Shown here piece after piece: positions 22,640 through 39,607 of a stretch of DNA of 64,000 nt (position 1 is the stretch's first letter; each line of letters begins with the position of its first letter). This DNA is from Spinacia oleracea (Eukaryota; Streptophyta; Magnoliopsida; Caryophyllales; Amaranthaceae), in NCBI RefSeq assembly GCF_020520425.1, contig NC_079490.1, positions 3,534,001 through 3,598,000 of the forward strand. The letters run 5' to 3'. Below the pieces are notes generated by a model, which did not search any database, was not told the DNA's origin, and saw nothing but the letters and a program-made list of their open reading frames with translations. The position numbers and the translations under genes were made by a program.

Positions 22640-23510
22640 TATCAATTCGGATAAATTGATCGGTTTTGGGTCCGATTTATCAGTTCGGGTTGAAACGTGT
22701 TTATTTTGCTAACGGGTCGGATCGGAACGAACTCGAAAATTAACGAGTCAAGTCGGTTTGGGTTGATTATGTACGTGTGATACGGGGTCGGGTACATATG
22801 AGATCGGGTTACAACTGGGTCAAGTTGGGTCGGGTTGGAACACATTGTGTTGTAAACGGGTATAGCCGGATTGTAATGGGCTTGTACCGTATCGGGTCGG
22901 GTTCATCTGATAACGATCTTAAATGGGTTAGTTTGAGTTGGTTTAGCCTGGTTACATCGGGTTCAGGCTCATATCGTTCCGGGTTCTTATCGGTTTGGGT
23001 TCATACTGTGTGGATAAATCAATAGCGGGTTGGTACTTCGGGTCAGGTGAATTCGATAAAAAATAAAAAATATGATTATTACTATAGTCACAATATTCAA
23101 TACGCTTATAAATTATAATATTGATGCATTAATTAGGGGACAATGACGATAACTAACTTTTAAAAGTGTTAATAATTTAAGATCAGTAGCGGGACTAAAC
23201 GATTTACGGGTTGTAAACGGTTCATATTAAACGAGTTATGGGTTGAAACAGTTACACGGGTTTTCCTCGTGTTGAAACAATTCGGAATGGAACGAATCGG
23301 GTCATTAACGGATTTCAGATCCAATCGGTTCGGGTTGTTGCAGAATGGTTTGTTATTGGGTTTCAATCGAGTTAATAATTTTGGGTCAGTTCAGATTCGG
23401 TTGAATATAATATGATCAGATCGGGTTTCAGCTCGTAGGTTATTAACAGTTCGTGTTCTAAACGATTGAACCAACCCGACGGGTTCAACGGTTCGGGTTG
23501 AGAATTGACA
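22640..23510. repeat. Degenerate CGGGTCGGGTT-type repeat block
   Basis: Irregular repeats of GGGTCGG, CGGGTT and GGTTCGGGTT run over about 870 bp, interrupted by an AT-rich segment (23,050-23,160). They create artificial Asn/Pro/Arg-rich frames. Dispersed blocks of this kind are common in plant intergenic DNA. No inverted ends were found. Confidence 0.6.
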
Positions 23511-24585
23511 ACTCCAATCACGAGATCGATCTCCTCTCACTTGTTTTGTAATTTATAGCGCTCTAACACCATTTGGACTCATTCACACAAAACAAAGGCT
23601 AATAACTCACACTACAACAACGAAAAATGTTATACATATCAATTTTACCTTGGATAATCGCATCTGGTCTACACTAGTCGTTGTATAATTATTTTTTTTC
23701 CTTAATATTAGTATTGGATTGAATGTCTCTATTTGGTACTTGCAATATACATATGTTTTTTTAGATAGGTAAGATAAATGACCCAACTGAATACTTCCCC
23801 CAAGTCTTAATGATTTGACTCTATACTCTAAGCGTCCATGTCATTTGAAACTTAGGGGAAATGATCGGATGATTAAATCTCTGTCCAACTGACCAGAGTA
23901 ATTGCGAGACTATAAATTCATGAGACCAACCTTTCCATTAGGCCAAGTTTTGTGTCATTGATCCTAATCTATGTAACTACTTAATCTTCAAAGTTTAGAA
24001 TTGATATCTGAAATGTTTGGACGACGTCAATTTAATTATAAGGAGCTACGATACATTGCTACTCGTCTCATTGTTTTCAACTTTACTTCCATTGTCTAGT
24101 CATGACCCAGTTCAATTGGACATATATATTATACTTATTTATTTTCATGCAACTTTTAACTACGTTGAACAACAAACACTCTTATATTAACCTTTTAAAA
24201 TCGAAAACCAAACACTAGCTTTTATCATGTTCTCAGATCTTTAGAACGAATCGTTTGCCCCGAGTTTATTTGTCCAGTATGGTAATATACATTGATTCAA
24301 ATTATAAATGGATGAGGGAATTTGAACCTATGACGTATAAACAATTATAGTACACGGACTTATCGATCATAACTCTAAGTCTTAACCATTAGGGGCCAAA
24401 ATATTTATACGTTACATAAATCGCCCCCACCTCTTTTGAAAAAAATGAAATCCACCGCCAATCCGAAATTTTCCATTTTGCTTGCAATCAAACGTTGCGC
24501 ATATTCCAAGCAAAATCACCACCACTGAAAAATCCCCGATTGAATCGAGTAGAAGAGGAATCAAATTCGAGGAAAACAAACACAA
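23511..24585 (+). other. Upstream region of MAG2
   Basis: Contains a SINE-like piece (24,310-24,393, minus) and otherwise plain AT-rich sequence. The last 170 bp before the MAG2 start are leader-like. No clear TATA box is seen. Confidence 0.4.
24310..24393 (-). mobile_element. tRNA-like SINE head
   Basis: On the minus strand an A-box-like TAATGGTTAAGACTTAGAG is followed about 45 bp later by a B-box-like GGTTCAAATTCC. No poly(A) tail or target duplication is clear, so this is a decayed SINE or a tRNA-related fragment. Confidence 0.4.
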
Positions 24586-27500
24586 ATGGAGAATCTGGGC
24601 GATGAATTTGTTCTTCCCAAACTCAATGAAATCCCAGAAAAAACATTAGGGTTTATCAATAATCAAGGGTTTAAGTTTAACCCTCTTGAAAACCCTTCAA
24701 AGTTTGAAGATCTAGCAATTGAACTCAATACCAATTGTGCCCATCTTCAAACCCATCTCCAAAATCTCCATAAAAGTCTTGGGAAATTGTTAATTTCATG
24801 GGGTTCTCGCTCAATTCGCGCCAAATCTTCTCTTCAAGATTTCACCATTAATTTGGAAAATCTCAGCATCATTTCCTCCTACTGTATGTTTAATGTTTCA
24901 ATTCCCCTTTTAATTTTATTGTTGGAATTTTGAAACTGTTAATTTTTAGATGTGACACTGATCATAATTACAAATTCTTAGTTTTTTCCGGGTAGCTCTA
25001 GGTGTAACCGATTACAAAATAGAGGTTTTCGATTATAATTTAGTGAATTAATTGCTTTGATAGGTGGGAATAGGGAGCAAAGTAGGAGTTTTGAGCAGAT
25101 TGTAGGGAATGATTTGCCTCACATTGCAAAGGAGTTGCGGCGAATTGAAACTATACGCGAGTATGCAGGTGAGAATTGCTAATTTCTTGTCTTTTAGTTT
25201 TTATTGAGAATATTCTGGAACTTGGATTTTGTTAAATTGAGAACATGAAACTTCAATTCTGTGATTTCCTGTTTTTCTAAATTTGATGATATGATTCCTT
25301 TAGCTGATGTGGGTGTCTGTTTATTTGTGGTTTTAGTTCTATCTTGTAACATGACATTTGCATTGAAGATTATATTCCTTCCAATTATGGTGTATTCACA
25401 TTTTGCTGCTCTCTTTAGTAAATGAATGGATTTCACACCCGAATTTTCTCTTTTAGCAATGCTGACATATTAGTGGTTCAATCGTGCTTGTTAAGATCAG
25501 TGGATTGGTAAATAAGACAAGCATCGTGAAATGGATCGGAGGTAATAGGTTCGCTTCTTGAGAATGCATGATCAAATAGGGTTTTAGGACAGTCCTTTGA
25601 AAAGGATTGGGGTAATAGGGCAGTCATTGTGAAATGGATTGGGGTAATAGAAACGCCAAGGTTGTTATTGGTAATCTTTGGGATTTTTTTTGGTTTTGTT
25701 AGTAAAGTACTTTTTGTTCATATTGTGATTGTAATTTGTTGAGTGCCTTGTTGGATTTCATGTAGAATGTCGATATGTAGTTCTTTTTGTTTGTTTTCGG
25801 ATGATAGTATGTTTGGTCAATGAAAGGTTATGTATGGGGTTTGAGAATGCCAAATGTAGACATTGTTCACCCTCTTTTGTGGTGCTTCTCTTTCTAGACA
25901 ATGTTGTAGATTTATTGGCAGGTGTGAGAAGTACTGCTGAACAGTTTTGGACAGTTTATAGCCGCATTAGAAGTAATGCTTGAAATCCCCCTCATATTGT
26001 CAATGAATATGTATATGGAAGTGGACTATCTGAATATTATCTATATATCTGCTGTCACAAGACTCACAATATAATACTCCGTAGTACATTGGTGGATCGG
26101 TGCAGATTTGCATTATGCATAGTTACTTTGTAACACCCCGTATGCTTTGTCAAGGACATGTCAGATATCAAATATCTAGTAATGGTTGAAATTCCACTCT
26201 CTAATTTTGCTTGATTTCTGACTGGAGATTTTCTTCAGCTTGCTTGTCCTACTTAGGATGGCCTCCAAAAGTTATTACTTAGGATGGCCTACTTAGGGAA
26301 AGCGAGCTGTTACCTTCTCGTTAAGGAGTATTTAGACATTTTTTTGTTATATGCTTGCTTAACTTACTGTTAATTATGTTAAAAATTTAGGGGTTGCCCT
26401 AAAGTTGGAAACACTGGTTGGAGATCTAGAGGATGCTGTATCTGCTGTGAATCGACGCACTGGATATACGTTTTCAAAATTTGATCCAAGTCCATCCCCA
26501 GGAGTAATGATCGACTTTGCTCTGTTCTCTCTCCTTTCATGTATGTGCATGTAGACATAAATGATAAGTATTTAATTTTACAACATAAGATGAAAAGAAC
26601 TGAAGAAAACAAACATTGGAACCGTTACAAATTAACATACTTCTTTTTTATGGAACTGCAGAATCTTCATGCAAAGTTAGACAATGTACATAGGGCTGCA
26701 AATGCCATAAAAGATATCGAGAAGCTTCTATTGGGTGTACTGAAAGATCATCCTCAATGGTGCAACCTTTTGAAGGCTGTTGATGCAAGAGTGGATAAGA
26801 CGTTGGGCGTGATTAGGCCACAGGTAATTGCCGATCACCGAAGTCTTCTAGCTTATCTAGGATGGCCTCCCAAATTTTTGGCGTCAAACACACAATATGG
26901 CGAGTCAACAGGCATCCCAAATCCCTTAGTTCTCATGCAAGGAGAAAAGAAGCAAAGCTATTCACAAAGTTTTCTAGCACTTTGTGCATTGCAGCATGTG
27001 CAGATTTTGAGGGAAGAACGGCACCTTATTTTGTTGGGAAAAAAGAAAGAAGAAACTTTGAGGCTTTGGGCCATTGATGAACTGGTATCTTCAATCGCAT
27101 CAAGGATTGAACATCATTTCCTCAAATGGATTGATCAACCTGAACTTATGTTTGCTCTTGTTTATAAAATTACTCGGGATTTTATCGAAGGAGTGGATGA
27201 TGTTTTGCAGCCTTTAATCGACGAGGCGAGGCTAGTCAGCTGTAGTGCTAAGGAAGCTTGGGTGTCGGCAATGGTGCAAGTTCTTTCTGGATTCTTGGGT
27301 AAAAAAGTTTTCCCAGTTCTTGTTGGAAGATACAAGGAGAAAAGCACTAAAACCGATGCTATTTCTTCATGGCTTCATCTGATTGATGAAATTGTGAGAT
27401 TTGATAAACGTATGCAATCGTTTATCAGTTCAGAAACATATCTTTTCCCGGGTTCATCAGCAAGTATGTCAGCATTGTCTTCATTTTGTGATAGACCCGA

Positions 27501-29087
27501 CTGGGTTAATATCTGGGCTAAGATAGAACTAAAGGATGCATGGAATAAACTAAAACCAGAACTCAAAGATGAACGAGCTTGGTCTACTGATCATAAGTTA
27601 AAGACAGAAAATGAAAATGATCAGTACTTTTTATCTACTAGAGAAGATCATAAAGCTCCTTTAGCTGCAGAATATGCTCTTAAAACAGCTTGGGAACTGA
27701 TGCAACGGTGCAAGACTTTACCAGGAACTGCACGTCGAATACAGTTCATCCGATCAGCACCCGGAAAATTCCTATGGCGTTTCTTTAAACTTTTGATTTC
27801 GAGGCATAAAAGTGCTAACTTTCCTGCTTATGATGCTGAGGAAAACCTAGTGAAAGTCTGTCAATTGATCAATGCAGCTAGGTATTCCGAATTCAAGTTG
27901 CAAGAATGGAGTGATGATGTTGATCTTTTGGAGCTGAGAATTGTTGAAAAGGGACTAACTCTTGATCCTAAGCTCGACGCAACGCATGTTAGTTGCTTCT
28001 TTGAAGAACAGATTGGGAGCTTAGTTGAGATGCAGACAACTTGGCTCATGGAGTTCATCACTCACGTTCTCCATCAATTTGAAAACCACTCGTACTACTA
28101 CTTCCATAACGTGGAACAATTTGAGCAAGTTAGAACAACTCCAATGGTGAGCTACTAAGTTTGTCACGTCAAGTTTCTAGCTACATTTAAACCATTAATT
28201 TTCACATTGGTTGACTATAATACCTTGTCGCTCCCTATAATATTTAATTTAAACAAGTTATTTCTTTTTTCCCTTTCTTATGGTCAAAATAGCTACAAGA
28301 TTTTAATACTCCCTCCTTATTATTTTATGAGTCACACTTACCATTTCCGACCGTATTTTATTAGGAGTCACATTTCTATTTTTAGTAACTTTTCCCCCTA
28401 CCTAATTATTTAATATATCTAATTTCCTCTTGGTACCGCCATTACAATAAACTCCGTCTCTATTTTGATTAAAAATATTTTTCCATCATATTTTTTCTAG
28501 TATTTGTTTATTCGTATCTGGGCTCAAGTGATTCACCGAAGCGCCCAACTTGTTGCTTATGTCATTGATGTACCAATACCTGCTCACATGTTTTTTATTT
28601 TTTTGACCAGATCCCTTTTTTAACCAGCGGAGTTGCTCTTACTGAAGGAGATACAACTCTATCTGATGATCTTGTTGAAGCACTTGATTATTTGAGAAGC
28701 CAACTTCTTCTAATCAAAGAATATCTTAACCCTAACGACTTCTTGGATACGTGGAGAAGTATAGCTGACGGACTCGACCATTTCACATTCCGCAGTCTTC
28801 TCTCTGTTAATGCTCGATTCTCTGACAATGGAGCTAAACAGTTCAGAATTGATATGGAAGGTTTGTTCTTTGCTTTCAAGGGTTTATGTGCTCGTCCTGA
28901 AGCCTTTTTCCCGCGTATTAGGGATTTGCTCAAGCTGTTGAAACTGAGTAAAAAGGAAGTACAGGATCTGAAGTCCGAACTTTTAGACCATGCGAAATGT
29001 TCTGATTGTTTGTTAACTTACAGTATTTCCAGTTTATCTGTTGATCAGACATTAGAGATATTGAATAACAGGACATTTTCCGTCTGA
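24586..29087 (+). CDS. MAG2: RINT1-like protein MAG2 (ER tethering complex subunit)
   Basis: Five exons: 24,586-24,883, 25,064-25,168, 26,391-26,503, 26,662-28,146 and 28,611-29,087. They sum to 2,478 bp (825 aa) with all phases agreeing. MAG2 is the plant member of the RINT1/TIP1 family, part of the Dsl1/NRZ-type complex on the ER that tethers Golgi-derived vesicles; Arabidopsis mutants retain storage-protein precursors in the ER. The N-terminus is helical and coiled-coil-like (LQTHLQNLHKSLGKLL). The RINT1/TIP1 domain occupies most of exon 4, with family-like stretches RVDKTLGVIRPQVIADH, LVSCSAKEAWVSAMVQ and FDKRMQSF. The protein is slightly longer than Arabidopsis MAG2. Exon 4 alone reads back into the preceding intron, so its isolated reading frame overstates the N-terminus. 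Confidence 0.93.
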
Positions 29088-29761
29088 ATCAGAAATTCGA
29101 ACAACTCTGTTTACCTGAGTAAGGGTCGTTTTAGATTCAGAAACAAGCAAATTCATGGCTTGAAATGCTGGAGTATTTTCATGTGGCGTAACCGTGTAAG
29201 TATGCTAACTTCCATGTATAGTATGATTTCACCTAATTGGTTTTCCAAAAGTATTTTACTACTATTATCAGTCGTTTCGGGTCTGTTCGATATCGTTTTT
29301 TGTTTTTCGTTTTTTGTTTTTTGTAAAACTAAAAACCAAAATATGAAACCACAAAAGTTTGCAGTTTTTTCGCTGTCAGTTTTCAAGAGAAACGAGAAAC
29401 TATATGTATAACTACTCTGTATTTTTTAGTAGTTCATGATTTAATCTAAATCATATGACTTTAAAAATCCAAAAAAATTAAATATTGGAAACTGACAGTG
29501 GTTACCGAACAAACTCTTCATTACGTACATGAATAACATTCCTCTTTTGCCATATTGGCACAAGAAAGTGTGGGAGTAGGATCTTCAAGATTCCTGTTGG
29601 ACCTACCATAGAGAGTTCACAAGTGATGCTAGACATGTGAGTACTGATACTCAATATCTCAGTGATAAAGAGTGTGGGATTCGAGTCCTTTTCAAGACAT
29701 TATATTGAGAATGTTCATTGAATGTGTAAAGTCGAAGATTCCATAGCCACAATTAAAAAAA

Positions 29762-29792
29762 CTAGTGTATAGCCTGGGCTATGCACCGAGTT
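29762..29792 (-). mobile_element. Helitron 3' terminus
   Basis: On the minus strand a hairpin TGCATAGCC/GGCTATACA is followed by CTAG and then T, the hallmark of a Helitron 3' end. The matching 5' TC end to the right was not identified, so the element length is unknown. Confidence 0.5.
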
Positions 29793-29939
29793 TTTACTTT
29801 GAACAAGTGTTACTTCGGATTAGAAGAGAGGTGACATAAGCTGACTCCTATCTAATCTTACTTCAATGTCAAACACCGATACAAGCGAAAGCGATTTATG
29901 AATATTTGTTGTACTTTGCTCAAGGCTATTTTCACTCTG

Positions 29940-30115
29940 TCACGTGTTTTGTCATGTCGGGTCGTGCTTTTTTCAAAAAAATATGGTCGGGCCCAACTCG
30001 ACTACCCATGGTCCATTTCTTGCTTGTGTTGGGCTGTGCGTTTTTCGTGCCCATGCGAGCCGTGCTTTTTTCATTTTGGGTTGTGTTGTGCCTTGTCCTG
30101 ACCTTACCCAGTGCC
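29940..30115. repeat. GTGCTTTTTT/GGGC-rich dispersed repeat
   Basis: Irregular units of GTCGTGC, GTGCTTTTTTC and TGGGCTGTGC. The same word set appears at about 38,010-38,320 and, inverted, at about 51,665-51,850, so it is a dispersed repeat family in this region. It lies between short direct repeats here, which suggests an insertion. Confidence 0.5.
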
Positions 30116-30849
30116 ATCTTTAAATATGCATAAATCTATCTTTCAACTAAACAAAAATGTTGTTAGCAATTATTCTAACTTTAATTGATGTCTAACACCA
30201 ATACAAGCGAAGGCGATTCATGAATTTTACCGTACTTTAAGATCATAAGAGAGGACGAAGACGAAGATTGTCCTTTTTCAATCAAATCATTGTTAAATAC
30301 TCATTAGTAACACTATTCCACTTTTGTACTTCGTATTACTTCGTTAATCCATAACAAAATCGCAAGTCGATCAGCATTACCCCGATCTCTTCCCTCTATG
30401 AAATCAACTCCAAGAATGGCCCATGAACATATAGTAATAGTACACCGATACAAGTAAATGCATAAATTTACGCGGTGAATATCGAAAAGACTAAAATATC
30501 AAAATCACACTCCTTTTGCATTTCATTATCTCACAATCCGTAACAAAATCACACGTCGATCAACATTACCCCAATCCTCCACCCAATCAACCCCAAGAAT
30601 GGGCCAAGAACATGAAGTAATAGTATGAAATATAATGGCACAATTACCACATGGCCCAAATCTAAAAAAAGAAAGACCGAAAGAGGAAAGTATTTATAGT
30701 AAGGTCCATCTTTTTGTTGCTCTTCTTCTTCTTCCCCAATTCTGCTGCTACTATACTATCGCTTTCCCTTTGGTTTCAGCATGCCATAGCTGCATACCCT
30801 CTTTTTCTCTCTCCTCAACTCGTCTTCCACAAAACCCTAATTCAATTCA

Positions 30850-37664
<6,815 letters not shown>

Positions 37665-38331
37665 TGTTGAATCATACTACGCTTAGCAATGATCATCAGG
37701 CAACAACTATGTATTGATGTACTAATTATGTATTTTATGGTTCACTTTTTGGTTAATGATCTTATTGTATTTAACATTCACTTTTTGGTTAATGAGCTTT
37801 TATGTGGGAAGAATGGAAGATCATGCCCTTCTCCTTTTGTGCTTCTACAACCTACATTTTGTGTTTCTAACTTTAAGTCTTCTGAAGAATATTTGTTTGG
37901 GCTTTTGCAGTTTTGCTGGGTTAATATTGGATGGCTTTTAAAGGATCCATGATAATGGGTAGCCTAAGTCACAAATTAATAACCGATTGTACTTTAAAAG
38001 ACGGTTGTGTGCCAGGACGGGTTATGTTTTGTGTCGAGCTCACTTGCCTTCAGTCTGAATGGACCCTGCCTACACCAAGCCAACTTGCTTTTGTCGAGCG
38101 GGGCTGGGCTGAAATTGTGAAAAAGGTGGCCCAAACACGGCCCAAGCGCATGTGCCATCGTGATGGCCAGGTTGTGGCCTTGTGTTTCTAATTTCGCTCA
38201 ATTTAACGTGATTTACGTGTCAAGTCGTGTCGTAACGTGCCTTGTGGTGCTTTTCAAAAAAAAATGGGGCACGAGCCCAACCCAAAGCAAACAATTTCAT
38301 GCTCAAAGTTGGTTCGTGCTTTTTTTTTTTC
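37665..38331 (+). other. CDKC 3' region
   Basis: The first part is probably the CDKC 3' UTR, with a duplicated TTCACTTTTTGGTTAATGA at about 37,741 and 37,776. The second part (38,010-38,320) belongs to the GGGC/GTGCTTTT dispersed repeat. No gene is seen. Confidence 0.45.
38287..38318 (+). repeat. 32-bp direct repeat left of the foldback element
   Basis: It starts GCAAACAATTTCATGCTCAA and is identical to 39,446-39,477. It is far too long for an ordinary DNA-transposon target duplication and is offset from the element ends, so it suggests repair-associated duplication at insertion. Confidence 0.8.
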
Positions 38332-39414
38332 CGGATATTTCATGAAATGCCCCCGAGTTTTGCCATAATTCACCAAACGCCCATCAAGTTTCAATAATTC
38401 ATAAAATACCCCTCACAATTCGTACAAATACCCAACATACCCTTACTAATAACGGACCGTTAGTCTGCCGTTAACCAAGTTTCCAATTCACCCAAATGCC
38501 CCTATTCTGAAACTTATTTCACCAAATGCCCCTATTGTGAAACTTATTTCACCAAATGCCCCAAACTTAAATATAACTATTTTGATGTTTCAGCGACTAG
38601 TTTTTGTGTTTGAAAGGTAGCTGTTGGTCACGGTTGACTATAAAAGCCCCTTTGCTAAATGGTTCTTGTAAGTTAGATGTTATTTTGATTTGCTTTGCTA
38701 ATTTCATAAGATTTTTGTCATGAGTTTTCTTTCAAAATCATCATCCACACCCAATGATCGAGTCCACATATATTAGAGTACCTACCAAATTTTGTTATTG
38801 TGGTAGGAAATTTGTCATTCGAAGCTCTGATACAACACTCAATCCACAAAGGTTGTACTACAAGTGTGATCCTTGAAACAATCTGAGATGGTGCAAGGGA
38901 GTAGTTGAGCAAGAAAACAAGGGGCAACAACACGAAGGAAAATGCGGGGTAAGCTTAGACGAAGGAGAAAGTATTGAAAACAGGCGAAACAGTAAGATGC
39001 AAGAAGAATTGAAGTAAATGAAGAAGAAGCTAAAACAACAACAAAAAGTAGTCAAAGTTGTAAAATAACATCTAAAATACAAGAACCATTCAGCAAAGGG
39101 GTTTTATAGCCAACCATGACCAAGAACCAGTTTTCAAACACAAAAACTAGCCGTCGGAACATCAGAATAGCTATATTTAAATTTGGGGCATTTGGTGAAA
39201 TAAGTTTCATAATAGGGGCATTTGGTGAAATAAGTTTCAGAATAGGGGCATTTTGGTGAATTGGAAACTTGGCTAACGGCGGACTAACGGCCCGTTATTA
39301 GAAAGGGTATGTTGAGTATTTGTACGAATTGTGAGGGGTATTTTATGAATTATTGAAACTTGATGGGCGTTTGGTGAATTATGGCAAAACTCGAGGGCAT
39401 TTCATGAAATTTCC
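38332..39414. mobile_element. Long-TIR foldback element carrying a GRF zinc-finger pseudogene
   Basis: Arms of about 358 bp (38,332-38,690 and 39,058-39,414) are reverse complements of high identity. The outer ends read CGG(A/T)(A/T)ATTTCATGAAATGCCC. The outermost ~80 bp match the small MITE at 6644-6945, so this is the larger, cargo-bearing member of one family, perhaps Mutator-like. Poly-T flanks both sides; a 32-bp exact direct repeat lies slightly further out (38,287-38,318 and 39,446-39,477). Confidence 0.85.
38720..39075 (+). pseudogene. Broken GRF-type zinc-finger gene inside the foldback element
   Basis: The plus strand opens at ATG 38,720 (MSFLSKSSSTPNDRVHIY) and, in another frame, shows FCYCGRKFVIRSSDTTLNPQ, then LYYKCDP, then LRWCKG. 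This is the C-x-C-G / NP-RL-YYKC / C pattern of the GRF zinc finger (zf-GRF). A charged tail follows (MKKKLKQQQKVVKVVK), as in small plant GRF proteins with a C-terminal coiled coil. There is at least one frame change and several in-frame stops, one immediately after CDP. Its 3' end runs into the right arm. Confidence 0.7.
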
Positions 39415-39445
39415 GTTTTTTTTTGTGCTGGTTTAATAATGCCGT

Positions 39446-39477
39446 GCAAACAATTTCATGCTCAAAGTTGGTTCGTG
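39446..39477 (+). repeat. 32-bp direct repeat right of the foldback element
   Basis: Identical partner of 38,287-38,318. It lies 31 bp outside the right arm, while the left partner lies 13 bp outside the left arm. Confidence 0.8.
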
Positions 39478-39607
39478 TCATCCCTTTTTTTTTTTGGTGT
39501 TACCAACCCCAGTTCATCTTTAAGGCTAATCCGAATGCCCAGTGTCATCTTTAATTGTACTTGTATAATGTCCACGAATTTGTTTTTTTTTTTTTTTTGA
39601 CATAAAA

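Larger units (their letters stand above)
29088..30849 (+). other. MAG2-CDKC intergenic region
   Basis: Holds the MAG2 3' region, a Helitron 3' terminus (29,762 onward), a pair of direct ~55-bp repeats (about 29,862-29,915 and 30,186-30,238, around ACACC(G/A)ATACAAGCGAA) and a GGGC(T)CGTGC-rich block between them. The CDKC leader is C/T-rich (CTTCTTCTTCTTCCCC near 30,724). No other gene is seen. Confidence 0.45.

Noticed and set aside
22640-23510. Several Asn/Pro/Arg-rich frames
   Set aside because: Products of the CGGGTCGGGTT repeat in different frames.
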